From NCBI RefSeq assembly GCF_042453785.1, contig NC_091675.1, positions 1,314,501 through 1,378,500 on the forward strand: 64,000 bases of DNA, written 5' to 3'. The position numbers were made by a program, and so were the translations under genes. Origin of the DNA: Malus domestica (Eukaryota; Streptophyta; Magnoliopsida; Rosales; Rosaceae). How positions within the stretch are numbered: the stretch's first letter is position 1; each line of letters opens with the position of its first letter. The notes beneath the pieces were generated by a model, which was given only the letters and a program-made list of their open reading frames with translations, did not search any database and was not told where the DNA came from. Below, piece by piece: positions 1-14,598 of this stretch.

Positions 1-499
1 GGAGTGTGCAAAAGACACCCCACTTTTTCTCTCCTCCTCTCCTCTCCTTCCTTTTATTACAGTCCTCCACAGCAAACCCATCCCAGCAGCACTGTATATG
101 AACGGAACAATTTAACATGCTAAGCTAGCTGAGAGCAGCTCTTGTCCTTCTGACTTTCACAACAAGGGAGAGAAAGTGAGGAGAGAGAAAAAGACACAGC
201 ATACACTGTTTAGAGAGAGAAATGAAGGAGAGTAGATTTGAGGCTCCCAAGGAAATGTGAGTGCAGACACTAAAGCTAGAGGCTTTGATGCTTTTTGGTA
301 GTTGGTTTTTTGTAAGTCAGGGAAATTGGGACCATCGTCTTTTCTCTTGTCATTTTCTCTGTTTTTACTTGCCCAATTAACCTGCCTTCTTTAAGGATCT
401 AGCACACGTCTATGTTTCTAGCTTTCTGCTGCTGCTGCTGCTGCTTCTGCTTATATTTTGATTAGGCCTGTTCTCTCTTGACACACACACACAGACACG

Positions 500-574
<75 letters not shown>

Positions 575-1003
575 TTTCTTCATTAAAGTTATGCCTTGAA
601 ACCCAAATCACAGATTGGTTCTTGCTATTTGTTTTGCTTTCTGTCTCTCTTCTGTGTTGATCATGAATTAAATTTTCAAAGGGTCATAATTTCTCTGCTC
701 TCACAGCTCAATTTCTCAGATTTACATTCACCAAATTGGAGTTTTCTTCCTTTTGTCAAAAGTGCTTTTCTTTTAAGCCTTTTTATAACAACAAATTCAC
801 CAAAGATTTTGAGATGGCCTTCTACCTTATGAGCCAAGTACTATTTATTTCTGGGCTGATCAATCTATACTTGCATTGCTTTCTTCCTTGACAAGCACAT
901 CTCTCTCTCTCTCTCTCCCCCCCTCTTTTTTGATCATGAATTAAAACTTTCAATTGGGTTTTCTCCCCTTTGAAAGTTTTGAGCTTTCAACTTCTGGTTT
1001 GCA
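1..1003 (+). promoter_or_regulatory. Upstream region and probable 5' leader of the BEL1-like gene
   Basis: There is no coding sequence here. The stretch is pyrimidine-rich, with CT/GA simple repeats near 504-571 and 900-925, as is common in long leaders of plant TALE homeobox genes. I could not place a TATA box or transcription start with confidence, and a leader intron cannot be excluded. Confidence 0.5.
504..571. repeat. (GA)n microsatellite
   Basis: An almost uninterrupted run of about 34 GA units lies roughly 430 bp before the BEL1-like start codon. GA/CT tracts in this position can bind BBR/BPC GAGA factors, which are known regulators of homeobox genes; that role here is inference. The length is likely to vary between cultivars. 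Confidence 0.95.
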
Positions 1004-2671
1004 ATGGTGTCACAAGACTCACCTCCAAATCCCTCCTCAAGCATTTTCCACCAGTTCATAATCTCAGACTCCATTTCTGCTCACAACCATCATCTCGAAA
1101 GCCAGCACCTTGACGCTTATCCGCCTTCATTTCAAACTAGCACCACATTTCCACAAGCTCTCGGAGTTCTCCCCAGCATTCACTCCCTTGGCGAAAGAAT
1201 GTCCCAATCAGTAGGACTTGTTCAAGCTCCTACCGGCGCAGCAATGGAGAACCAAGCGCAGCGGCTTTCGCTCTCCCTCGGTTCCCATATGCTTGTTCCT
1301 TCAGGCCAGTACCGGCACCACAACTTCGACACTGGGGAGGAATCCGGGGAGGCTTGCAACCGGGGAGTTGAGCACGTAGGCGACGAGTACTGCTTCATGG
1401 GAGGCATGCTTGCTTTGCATTCAAGTGCGCTGAATCGATCTTGCTCCACTTCTTATGGAGCAGAATCTCTAGCTGCTGTCATTGCGAATTCGAAATATCT
1501 TAAACCAGCTCAGTCCCTCTTGGAAGAGATTGTTAATGTTGGCGGACAATTGGTTGACATTAGCAATGAGAAACATGTGGGGAAATTGTATGGAGAAGGG
1601 CGGCGAGGCGGTATGGGGCTCTCCTCTGAACTGAGAGCAGAGCTTTCTTGCAATGGTGGGCTCATGAATGCCGACAAACACGAAATGCAGGCTAGGCTTG
1701 CAAACCTTATCACATTGTTGGAACAGGTACAATCTTGATGCTTAGTTTAAGTTTTTGACAAGACGATATTCCAAACTAGTGTAATTTACGGGAATGGGGG
1801 TTTTGACCTTAGGTGTAAGAGGTCGGACACACTGCCTTACGGTTTAGGTTTTTGATCTCATGGATCATTTTTGCTCAGAGAATTAATTTGTTTGATGTTT
1901 TTAAGGTTGAGGACAGATGTGAGAAGTACTACCATCAAATGGAACAAGTGATGTCATCATTTGAGATGGTGGTAGGGGAAGGAGCAGCCAAGTCCTACAC
2001 AGCTCTGGCTCTCAAGGCCATGTCCAGGCATTTTTGCAGCTTGAGAGATGGCATAGTTTCTCATATCTACGCCGAGAAGCGAAAGCTGCTGCAAGATGTT
2101 CCGAAAATCAGCAGCGGGTTATCACAACTGAACTTGTTTGACAGAGAGTGCAGGCACAAGAGAATGTCCCTTCAACAGCTCGGCATTTTTCAGAGCCAGC
2201 GCCAAGCTTTCAGACCGATTCGTGGATTGCCAGAGACCTCTGTTGCGATTCTTCGCAATTGGCTTTTCGAACACTTCCTCCACCCGTAAGCAATCCAAAA
2301 ACTAATCAACCCTTCATTGGAATTAATCCGAATTAGTTGTAATTAACTTGGTTTTGATCGTGCAGTTACCCCAATGACAACGAAAAGCTGCTGTTGGCAT
2401 CACAAACAGGGCTGTCCAAGAACCAAGTAGGTTCCAACAACTTGATTATGTCCTAATAAGCTTCATATGAAACTTTGGTCGGATTTTGTGATGATCAATG
2501 TTGTCTCTGTTTCAGGTCTCGAATTGGTTCATAAACGCGCGTGTCCGGCTGTGGAAACCTATGATTGAAGAGATGTACAATGAAGAGTTTGGGGAGTCTT
2601 CAGAGGACTCAAACTCTTTAGCCGGCGGTTCCCTGACCGGCGAAGGCAACACGGATCAGACAGGGAATTAA
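1004..2671 (+). CDS. BLH11: BEL1-like homeodomain transcription factor (BLH11-like), 4 exons
   Basis: This is a nuclear TALE-class homeodomain protein; family members pair with KNOX proteins to control meristem and organ patterning. Coding exons are 1004-1726, 1906-2285, 2366-2426 and 2516-2671, and the phases join cleanly to give 439 aa. A ZIBEL-like motif (QRLSLSLGS) lies near residue 85. The SKY box ([13 protein letters not shown]) ends exon 1 with a following linker, and the BELL domain ([14 protein letters not shown] onward) begins at residue 242. The homeodomain, about residues 337-400, has the PYP three-residue loop extension and the recognition helix [15 protein letters not shown]. 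The PYP loop is split by intron 2 and the recognition helix by intron 3, as in other BLH genes. The N-terminus ([14 protein letters not shown]) recalls proteins named BLH11; that subfamily label is from memory and less certain than the class. Confidence 0.93.
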
Positions 2672-3300
2672 TGGGGTAGAAATCTGATATGTTTGATGGT
2701 AAAAATTACCAGTTGAAGTTTAATGACTGAAGTTGAATGATTTTCAATTTCTCAAGTATATGCAACTGTTGATTTTGGTTTTGTCAGGGTAACTGGAAAT
2801 CAGGTCTTATAATTTCTCTTTGTAATGGTGAAAGCAGAGATTTTGATATTCGAAAATTCACCTTTGATTCCGAAACTCATAGCGTCGAGAAATACAGAAA
2901 CCCGGAAAGAAAATCCAGGCAAAACAAAACAATTCAATATCAATGCTAGTAAGAAATTTTCATATTCTGCTCGCACCTCCTCTCTCGGCTGTGGTTTGTC
3001 AAACTGAATCTTTGTATTGCGTGTTATTTGATCCGAGGCTTGAATTTCAGAAGTAATCCGTCTCCAAAATTGCATGTAAACAGAAGCTTCAGTTTTGAGG
3101 CCGATATCATGCTTTACATTGTAAATTGTTACGCAGAGCTGGAAGCCTGAACACCCTCGTCTCATCAGGGTCTAATCTTCGAAAAATAGGTCACCTGCAT
3201 CAAGGTTGAACTTTAATCCAAAGAGTACAATATTTTTCGTGATATCTTTTATGTTTTGATACAAACCCAAAACATAACCAGCAGTAGACTATCGTATAAA
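2672..3300. other. Convergent 3' intergenic region
   Basis: This 629-bp gap lies between the stop codons of the BEL1-like gene (+) and the RNase H gene (-), so it should contain both 3' UTRs. Short frames on either strand match nothing I recognise. No repeat structure is evident. Confidence 0.6.
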
Positions 3301-5624
3301 CTACTTCCCGCACTCCTCCTGGACCTGACCATCTGCAAAAGCAAACACGGCGACATAAAACAATTAGCTCAATTGAAAATACGCAGAATCCACTGAAAGC
3401 ATAAATGAAAAAACAGATTTGAAGTCTCACCAGCAAGAGTGATTGCCAAGTTTGCTTGAGCATCTGCCTCAGAGTTTCTTTCCTTTGAAGGTATACATAA
3501 ACATGTTAGAACTTCATAAGCCGCCTGCTGACGTGGTATTATTATACAAACCCACAAAAGTATCATGTATCACAAAAGGCAAATGGAGTCGTCTTGGCTC
3601 ACCCTTAGGACATGGCTGATTTTGAAGGAGAGAAATTTATCCTTCAGTCTCTTCACCTCTTCGTAAAAGTCAGACAAGTTCTGGTTTTTCACCTTCCATA
3701 AACCCTGAACCTGTCCAGTTATCTTTCTCAGTTAACACAGAACAAGGAATAAAAGGAAAAGGAAAACCGCAAAACTGCTGAAGTATCAAACAACCAGAGA
3801 TAACGTAAACCACCTTAAGCAGGAGAAGTAATCACAATACTAACCAACCTGCATACACACGAGTTTGGAGTCGCCTTGGACAGTAATCCTTGTAAAACCT
3901 TTTTTAAGAGCACATTTTAACCCTAAAATAACAGCTCGGTACTCGGCAACATTATTGGTCACAACACCCAGACCTTCACGTATTTTACAGATCTACAGGA
4001 GGAAAAGCATGGTTAGAGTCTTCAGAAGACAAATAATTATAAGAAAAGATAATCCTCAAGGTAAAACGTATACCAACGTTCCATCATCTGCTCGCAGCAC
4101 AGCTCCTGCACCAGCTATTCCAGGGTTTCCCTTTGATGCACCATCAAAATGAAGAATACAAGCACCCTACCGATTCAAAAAAGCATTATCACAATTAACA
4201 CACAGAAATATAAGAAAAATGGTTAACTGAGAACTCCACAGTGGTCAAGGTTATTCATTAACTAGAAAGTAAATAAATTCAGCCCTCGTCTTCTGCCATA
4301 TTGCTGCATCTGCTTCATAATGTGAAATAATGAAAATAAAGACAAGGGCAACTTACACGGTCCAAAGGGGGTAATTCAGCCACAGCAGACTCATCTATCT
4401 TGGCAAGCTTTCCAGACGGATCATCTGATATGGAAGTTGAGCCATATTCTTCCTACAAAGCATTGAACAAAGGTGTAAACTAAAAACAGGCAAAACAAAG
4501 TTCATCTAAAACAGAACCTCCGGGGCAAAGACTATAATCAACCTACAACAGTTCGCTTAACAATTGAATAGGGATGGTAGTGTTGTAAACAATATATACA
4601 TATATAATAGAGACACAACATATACATAGCAGAAAAATGTGCACGAAACTATTAAAATTCCTATCCTTATCACAGATATAAATAAACACGATAAATTTTA
4701 AGACGAAAACTTGCAAGATACAAAGAAACTCCAATAACAGAACCTCAAAGATAACCATAGTTCTTTATTGTTCAAAGATTGTTGTGATCCCAAAACTTAC
4801 CACATTTTCTGTTCCAGACATTAGACGTCTCTTTTTCGATTCATCCATAACGGATGTTCCGCCTTCGGAAGAAGTTGGATCCTAAATTGTAACACAACAT
4901 AAAATCATAATCCCGAAAGTGCACAACTGTACAACTAGAAAGAACAAGATACAAAATTTAACTAGACGAAAAAGCGAAAAGCTTTAAATCTTACTCCAAG
5001 TGGGCAAAGCACAAGCTTGCCAAAAAGATCATCTTTCAAATCTGCAGCTCTTATAGTGTAAAGGGCATTCCTAAGTCCACGGGATGCAAGATATTGTTGA
5101 GTGCTCTTAGGCATTGAGTCCCCTTTGTAAACACTAACAGGAGGATCACATATCTAATTAAATCCAAAAAACATCAAATTAACGCTCTTGATTATGTTTT
5201 AAACTCAATGCAATCACATTTAACGAATTAAGCAAAAAAAAAAAAGGGAAATTAAATTAAATTTTACCGAAGAACCCAGCTGAGCCTGACAATCACTGAA
5301 ACTACGATAAACGCCGACGACATCTCCTTTCCGTACCACATAGAATCCCTCCTTTTCCGGTTCCATAACCGGTTCGGAATCGGCCTTCCTCCGCCGAGAC
5401 CGGGACGGCGTCGTTTTACTTCCGCCGCTGCTTCGAGCCGACGAGTACGGCTGAATACGAAATGTCGTTACCGCTGATTCTATGCTGATCGGCTTAATCC
5501 CGGCGCAAAGGTCGAGTCTTTTCTTCCAGGAAGAAGGTCCGCAGAGAGAGCTCGTTCCGACGGCACGACCTGTCGTTCGGAAAATGGCCGCTGCGTAAGA
5601 GGAGACCTGCGACAAGCAGTTCAT
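3301..5624 (-). CDS. RNH1: RNase H1 with N-terminal viroplasmin (Cauli_VI) domain, 9 exons
   Basis: It cleaves the RNA strand of RNA:DNA hybrids and removes R-loops. Exons on the minus strand, in order: 5268-5624, 4995-5153, 4801-4881, 4357-4452, 4074-4166, 3849-3992, 3603-3710, 3431-3482 and 3301-3332, giving 373 aa in frame. The N-terminus is rich in Ser, Arg and Ala, resembling an organelle presequence. A hybrid-binding/viroplasmin domain (FYVVRKGDVVGVYRSFSDC) crosses exons 1-2. The catalytic domain begins at HFDGASKGNPG (Asp), followed by AEYRAV (Glu), QGDSKLV (Asp) and NSEADAQAN (Asp), so the acidic set is intact. I chose the ATG at 5624 (MNCLSQVSSYAA); the open frame upstream of it has no ATG. 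The Arabidopsis family RNH1A/B/C has nuclear, mitochondrial and plastid members, and which one this matches is not resolved. It is head-to-head with HflX. Confidence 0.93.
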
Positions 5625-6084
5625 CACACGGCGTTGCACGACGGGGCCTCTGGAAGAAAACGGCGGAAATGCGGAGGTCTTCAGCCTCGCAGGGAGAGGA
5701 GAACGAGCGAAAGTGGTGCGGGCTTTTGGGTGGGTTTTCCGGCGGGCTAAACCCTTGCAGTACAATCTGAGGCAGGCCTGTGCACGACGTTACGACGTCG
5801 TCTCTGTTTGGAAAGGGAGATTAAAAACTTTTCAATTGGCCACATAAACTTTTGCTAGAATTACAGTTTACCACCCGAAAAGAAATTTCATCATAAACTT
5901 AACAGACCAAAAAAGTCCTTCAAATTGCAAAATCGAGAGAAATTTGGCAATTCGGAAAATATCCCAAAATTAGAAAGAACGACAAGTCGTCTATGCAATT
6001 TGCGGCCTAAAGGAAAGGAGGCGCGAGAGAACACTCTGCAAGCCAACGATAAACAGATACCCTTCGGAAGTGGAAAGCTGAAAG

Positions 6085-6132
<48 letters not shown>

Positions 6133-6147
6133 ACCAAATTTCCGATC
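5625..6147. promoter_or_regulatory. Divergent promoter between RNH1 and HflX
   Basis: Only 523 bp separate the two start codons, so both leaders and promoters fit here. I see a near-palindromic ACGT-rich stretch (ACGACGTCGT) at about 5790-5801, which contains a GACGTC core typical of bZIP C-box sites. There is no clear TATA box on either side, as is usual for housekeeping organelle-protein genes. Most of the HflX leader is the CT tract at 6088-6130. Confidence 0.6.
6088..6130. repeat. (CT)n microsatellite in the HflX leader
   Basis: An uninterrupted CT run of about 43 bp ends 18 bp before the HflX start codon. Leader CT tracts are frequent near plant transcription starts. Confidence 0.95.
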
Positions 6148-9100
6148 ATGAGCGCATGCTCCTGCTGCTCTCTGATTCGCTCCTCCCCTCTCAGCCACGA
6201 CCATCCCATTTCCGGCCCTCTTGCGAAACTCAGTCGTCCGATTTTCTCTCTCTCGCTCAGAAAACAATATTCCGATGCTGCTACTCCTAGATTCGTCGTC
6301 GTAAGAGCCGTCCAGCCTGGACTCGGCGTTGTGGAACCGGGAGACGTTTCGGTGCACGACCCGACGTCGATTGATGTTGTAGAGACCGGAAATGGAGAGG
6401 TTCTCGGAGTCGTTGGTGGAGTGGCGGACGCCAAATTGGAGGATCATAAACCCCTAGCTCCGGCGACTAGGGTTAGGAAGAAGAAGGAGGAGGAGAGCGG
6501 CGATGATAATCGGTTCAAGCTTAGGAACGGAAGGGAGGTCGGTCGGACTCCTTTTTGCTTTTTTACTGTTTTGTTTTGAGATTGTGTGTTGTTTCTCGAG
6601 AAAAAGATAGAAATTTTGATTTGGGAAGAGTTACATTATGGCGAAATTGAAAGGGAGTAGTTTGGGGGAAAATTATATATGATAAATTGGGATGAAATTC
6701 CTTGTTTTGATAGGTGTTGGGGAGGCTGAGCAATCTCTTTTGTGTTTGTTCATTGCCATTTTTTCTGCAGGTTTTCGAAGAAAAAGCTTACATTGTGGGT
6801 GTTGAGCACAAACGCGGTACAGCGGATTCGTTTGGTGTGGAGGAATCACTCAAGGAATTGACCCAGCTAGCTGATACTGCTGGACTTATGGTTGTTGGTT
6901 CCACATATCAAAAGTAGGTAGTTTTCGACGTGCTTCTTTGCTAGTATAGTTGATTTTTAACCTAGTTGCTACTTGCTAGTACATATGTTAAATTGTTTCT
7001 TCTTGGTCACCTGTGTTCAATCGCTAATGCCTATATGTAATGCAGACTTGTTTCTCCAAACTCGAGGACGTATATTGGGTCTGGCAAGGTTGCAGAAATC
7101 AAGAGTGCAATTAACGCATTGGGTGTGGAGACTGTGATATTCGATGATGAGCTATCAGCAGGGTATGAAACATAATGATATTATAGTTATTTCATGCATG
7201 TTTATGCTTCTATAGAGAATAGAAGCAAATGATACAATGCAAGCAAAAGTTCCTATATTAATGGAGATATAGAACAACATATAAGTTATCATGCTTGCAT
7301 ATCCACCATTTGAGTCTCCAACAATTATTCCAATATTACATATCCAATTTGACCTATGGACGAATACGCAAGCATAGGTTTCATGCTTGTTCGGGTAATA
7401 GCAATGAGATTCCCCAATATCATGCTATGGATAGCTAGGATTTCCTGACTTCTATGAGTTGGACAGTTTTATTTTTTCCAATACTTACTCCCTGTCTGCG
7501 GTATCTACCAATTTGCTATGCCTACCAGATGATTTGGACCAGAATTCAATTGTCTTCGCTTTAGCATTGATTTGAGAAATATGGAGATTCTTTTTTTTTT
7601 TTTTTCTGCTTAATTCTCAGTAAAACCTTACAAATATGACTGTTTATCGTATGCATGTCTCCACACACTTTCAGCATTGTGTTATTCTGAAAAGCTTCAA
7701 AAACTCATTATTCTCGGTGAAGATACCTATTGATGCAATTTTTTAATGTTAGATTTTGGGTTTAGGCAATTTTTTTTTTTTAAATTTTATTCAAATGCTT
7801 ATTTTAGGCAATTGCGCAACTTGGAAAAGGCTTTTGGTGGGGAGGTTAGAGTTTGCGACCGCACTGCCCTCATTCTGGATATTTTCAACCAGCGGGCTGC
7901 AACACATGAAGCAGCTTTGCAGGCAATTAGTCATTGTGCTTTTAGTTATTAGTAATAATGTGTTTTATTTTATTTTAAAATACGCCAAAATCTTACTTGG
8001 TACAGTTATGTTAACTAGTAATAACTTAATAACAAAATAATATTTTCCACAATTTTCATGCTGACAATTTTCGATTGTGATGTTTCTAGGTTGCGTTGGC
8101 ACAAATGGAATACCAGTTACCTCGGCTAACAAAAATGTGGACCCATCTTGAGCGTCAGGCCGGAGGACAGGTTAAGGGGATGGGTGAGAAACAAATTGAA
8201 GTGGATAAGCGTATCTTACGTACTCAAGTAAGCCTGTTGAATGAATCGTCAATATTTCACTAATTCGTTGCATGAATTGTAGATTACAAACTACAGATTC
8301 CAGTTGAGGCTAATTGTTTCTTCTTTTTCTTTTTGGTAAAATAAGATTTGTATCTGGGAATTAATTTACTTGTAAACATGTCTGTGATGCTTAGATTGGT
8401 GTTCTCAAGAAGGAGCTAGAATCTGTTCGAAAGCATAGAAAGCAGTACCGGAACCAGCGGCTTTCTGTACCTGTCCCCGTAGTATCTTTGGTAAGTAAAT
8501 AGCATAGATATTTTTTAATTCACAATTATAAGGATGATTCTTTCTTTCTGTTATTGATGTTGTGCATGTACTGCTTTGGGCAACTAGGTTGGGTACACCA
8601 ATGCTGGAAAGAGTACTCTTTTAAATCAATTGACTGGAGCCAATGTCCTTGCTGAGGATCGATTATTTGCAACCCTAGATCCAACCACAAGAAGGGTTCA
8701 GGTAGCTTGATTGTACTCAGCAAATTTCTTATTTCATGGTTATGAGTTATCTATGGTATAAACAACTGAATAGTCAGAGAAGCAAACATTATTTTTCTGC
8801 AAACTTTTTTTTTTTGATGTAGTACCGAACAGGCTTCAGGTTGCATGAAAGTTTGATTGACATGCTATACCATCTTTGATTCTTCCACTGACAATGTGCA
8901 ACTTTAGTTCCTATAATTCAGAATTTGGACTTCACGCAATCTGTTATTAGCGAATCTGTTCATCGGTACTTTTGCATCAGGTCTATGTAGCATGATTTAG
9001 TCTTTTTCTAGTAGATGTGCTAGTCTTATGCTGGAAATTTTATAGTTCTTGTACTATAATTTTGTGCTTCTTTACTTCCATTTGGTTGTAAGACTTTCAT

Positions 9101-10405
9101 TTTCTTCCAGACGAAGAATGGGAAAGAGTTTCTTCTCACAGATACTGTTGGTTTCATTCAGAAGTTACCAACTACAGTGGTAAGATGCTTGCACAATATT
9201 CATGAATCTGCTACCATTTCTCTCTCTCTTCCATTTTTCATTTTCAACTCTACTGCAAGGAAAATGTTTTTATGGATGAAAATTCAATATCAGTCCAGCT
9301 GATAATGTCTTTCACTTCTGTCCTCTAAACTGCATCATACAGGTTGCTGCCTTCAGAGCGACACTGGAGGAGATATCAGAGTCATCATTGTTGGTGCATG
9401 TGGTGGATATCAGGTACAAGTTGGGAAACCTTTAAAATGATGCATTTGTGATGGCGGACATTGTTATCTTATTAGATGTTGATATCAACTTCAGTCATCC
9501 ACTGGCTGAGCAACAGATAGAAGCTGTAGACAAAGTTTTGTCAGAACTAGACGTGTCTGCAATTCCAAAGTTGATGGTGTGGAACAAGGTACGATGAATC
9601 TTTTTATTTATATTTTATGTCTCAGTTATCAATGCAATGTGGGGAGATAAGAAACTCTGATTCATCATATCTGGGAATTTTGTGGTTAAAGAGTTTTTTT
9701 CGTTTTCTTGTTTCCTGTTAAATTCTTTGTAAAGCACAGGATCCCCCATCACCTTAGGGAATTTCTTTTTCACATGTGTGGTGTTTGTTCTATTTGCGTG
9801 CTGTGCGCATGGGTCTTCTTAGATTAATACCGATGTTTTATTATGGGATATTTTGGCATGTCCTAGGTTTCGTTCTAGTAATGTATACTCACGAGTGATG
9901 ATGCACTGCTGCTTTTGTGCAGGTTGATAAGGTTAGCGATCCTGAAAGCATAAAGTTGGAAGCAGAAAAGAGAGATGATGTGATTTGCATATCTGCTCTT
10001 AGTGGTGAGGGCATAAATGAATTCTGCAGTGCAGTTCAGGAAAAATTGAAGGTACGAGTGCTTGTTTCATTGTTTCCTTTTGATACTCAATAGTGGAGTT
10101 TGTACATCTATAAAGATCTTTTGCTTAACAGGACTCTATGGTATGGGTGGAAGCCTTGATCCCGTTCGAGAAAGGGGAGCTTCTTAGTACCATACATAAG
10201 GTTGGAATGGTGGAGAGAACGGTAAGTATGCAGTGGATGTTGATTTTTCCTTGACATTTTGCTATGTGCGTCTCAGTTTCATAATCGTTCTCAACATTTT
10301 GTATATGTACAGGAATATACGGACAAAGGAACGCTGGTAAAGGCACACGTACCACTGCGGTATGCAAGGCTACTAACACCAATGAGGCAACTATGCATAT
10401 CATGA
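6148..10405 (+). CDS. HFLX: Chloroplast HflX-type GTPase, 13 exons
   Basis: HflX is a translation-factor-class GTPase that binds the 50S subunit and splits stalled or idle ribosomes; the plant form is predicted to work in plastids. Exons: 6148-6537, 6771-6913, 7046-7162, 7808-7922, 8090-8227, 8395-8490, 8588-8701, 9111-9179, 9343-9413, 9495-9588, 9923-10051, 10132-10221 and 10313-10405, giving 552 aa. The Ser/Arg-rich first 60 or so residues look like a transit peptide. The HflX-specific N-domain includes [19 protein letters not shown], followed by a helical linker. The G domain carries G1 GYTNAGKST (about 335-343), G3 DTVGF, and G4 NKVD split across exons 10-11. Intron 4 starts with GC (7923), and the phase permits no nearby GT. 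The start is the only ATG that keeps the transit-like leader. It shares a promoter region with RNH1. Confidence 0.95.
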
Positions 10406-11537
10406 TCGCAATTTTCTTCATCGACGATCCACTGTTACGTGGGAGCTCGTTCCTCATCATACGAGTCCCCTCGTTAATTTGACGGGTAAAAATCAGTTCA
10501 CGATCGCGCACAGAGAAATTTGTAATTATTATGTACATATGTATCGTATCATGTTTTCTGTCGGTGTAAAATCCTTCGAAACTAGACAGACCACAGATGT
10601 AACTGACTTCATATCCATCTTATTGTTTTAAGTTCTTCGAATTCACACGAGTTACCGCGTGGGTTGTTAGATGTACCTGCAAATCGTAGCTGGCAGAAGA
10701 CACTGTCAAAACATAGGTTTTCTGCATATAGAAGTCGAATCTATTCATCGCAATTGAATCAGTCACACTGTAACTGAAATCAGAAATGTGAAATCAATAT
10801 ACGTACCAACCTTATACGCCATTTTCGAGTTGTTGTGGTGTCATCTTGTCAAGTTGTTCATGTTCTGCAAAATTGAAACTCCAGTGGTATACGGTTCAAA
10901 GTTTAAACTTTTTCCAGTTTTAGTATGTTTAGCTGCAATGGCATTCTCACAAAGAAATTAATACATCACCTTCATCTATACCCTACACCCAATATTTAAA
11001 CCGCGTTGGGATTTTTGCCCCAGTCGTTGGTATTTTAAGCCTATCATGCATTACTAAAGTGTTCTAACTTTCTCATAGTGGTGCATGATTGATTTGGAAT
11101 ACTGCTATTGTAGGTCTCATACCGTGTGAAAAATCGTGAGGTTTGATGGAATCAAAATTCACCAATCACATGCTTTTGTCAGTGAGGCCTACAAATGACG
11201 TAGTGCAGCACTCCTGCCCCAACTTTTTCCCATTTTGAGGGAATAATACATATTGACTGATTAAAGTGGTGCAAACTCTTAGCCAAAAGGAGAGAAAAAT
11301 AAAAAAGTACGTGGAAATATTCTTCCTTGGAGCAGGTGACACCAGAAACACTGTCGAGCACGCAGAGATATCAAATTTGACAATGTCAATAGCTCGTTAT
11401 CCAGAGTAGTAGGTGGTCCAGTGAGGATTTGGTAGGGGAGTGGTTCCATTTCTTCCATTAATTCACCTGTATATATTAACTAGTCACCATGCAGTGAGAG
11501 TAAGCCATACACTCAAAGCCTTGGACTTGAATTATCA
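10406..11537. other. Intergenic region, HflX 3' end to peroxidase promoter
   Basis: The first part should be HflX 3' UTR and the last few hundred bases the peroxidase promoter. Short frames around 10125-10538 (-) and 11166-11361 (-) match no family I know. No transposon signature was noticed. Confidence 0.5.
11470..11477 (+). promoter_or_regulatory. TATA box of the peroxidase gene
   Basis: The sequence TATATATT lies 61-68 bp before the ATG at 11538, which would place the transcription start roughly 30 bp upstream of the ATG and leave a short leader. Spacing is compatible, but no experimental start is known here. Confidence 0.55.
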
Positions 11538-13313
<1,776 letters not shown>

Positions 13314-13617
13314 ATAATTAACTAGCTAATTAAAGTTGATTTCAGTGTGTTTGAACTAATTAATTAAGGACTGTTTGTTTGCAAGTTGTAACCTTCAATT
13401 CTTGTAAACTAAACTTGTGTGGTACTTTTTATAAATAAGCATGATGAAACAAGGGCCAATTATCCAGTATTAAACATTTTCTTTTTCCAAAAATCATACA
13501 TAATTAAATTGATGAAACCCTAATCACGAACTAAACCCTAAACACGTAGGGTACTTAGAAAAAATCAAAATCAGGATCATATATCAAGTAAACATGGTGC
13601 ATAGAAACAACGAGCTC

Positions 13618-13790
13618 AGTAGAAAGAACTGCGCCGCGCATTAATCAAGTAATTAACTAGCTAAGTCGATTTCTGTGTGCTTAAACTAATTAAAGACTTT
13701 TTGGTTTGTAGCTTTTTAATGTTTTTGGAAACAAATTATGAAGAGCTTCCTAGTATTAAGCACTTTCTTAATTTCCCTTTTTAATTTCTT
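13618..13790 (+). pseudogene. Decayed duplicate of the peroxidase 3' end
   Basis: This stretch repeats, with changes, the last codons and 3' UTR of the peroxidase gene just upstream (13285-13490). The shared order is AGAAAGAACTG, then a CGCG block, TAATTAACTAGCTAA, a GTGTG...AAACTAATTAA block, and CAGTATTAA/TAGTATTAA with CTTT. Only about ten C-terminal codons are represented, with no upstream peroxidase exons. It is best read as the remnant of a local tandem duplication, now non-coding. Confidence 0.75.
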
Positions 13791-14598
13791 AAGGGCTTTT
13801 TAGCTTTAATGCCGCAAAGTTTCCAGATAAACGCAAAGTAAAACACGTATCTTAATCATTTGTACTTTTCTTTCTTGATGGTTGATGCCTTTCCCAGGAA
13901 CATACATATTCTTGTTTAAACAAAAACCAAAGTATGATTCTTTGTCCATTCACAATGGACAACTTTTCACGTGGTATGGTGAAATGCTAAAGTTCTTTTT
14001 GCTAATTACCTTTGCTTCCTCTTTCTTCTTTTCTTTTGTTCCTACTCTTTCTCTAATTCCTCTTAAACATATTAAATTAAGAAAAAAAACTTATCCATCA
14101 AGTTCTAAAACTTTGAAAATATGCATTAATCCCTAATTTGCAATATGGCTTTGGTAAAAAAAAATTGTTTTTGACATTTCAAAAATATCATTTTCTAAGT
14201 ATTGTTAACAATCGCTTAAAATCCTAAAGTTTCAAAGCGAAGTTCTTAGAATAAGCTTAAGTGATGAGAAAAGGTGGCAATACATGATGTAGAACAACTA
14301 GTGATCCAAATTATGGAGCAGTTAAACAAGCGTAAAATCAACAGAAATAGGTTTTTAGAAATATGAAAAAACCGTGTCTGATGCATTATTTTGAAGAAAT
14401 GGTCAAATATGATATTTTTGAGACTTCTGAAAATATTTTATAACTTTGTATTTTATTCTTGTTTTAAAAATAGAGTTTCGTAAGAGCATTCAACTTAAAT
14501 CATTATCAAATAATCCACCGCTAAGAACCCTTCGATTCAATTTTAACGGAGGACAATATTCACTACTTCAGAGTATTGTAGCATCAATTCATTTTAGA

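Noticed and set aside
478-660. Arg-Glu repeat frame before the BEL1-like gene
   Set aside because: It is just the GA microsatellite read as codons.
5625-5765. N-terminal extension of RNH1 beginning LYCKGLARRKTH
   Set aside because: The upstream frame opens with TTG and contains no ATG. The ATG at 5624 gives the expected N-terminus.
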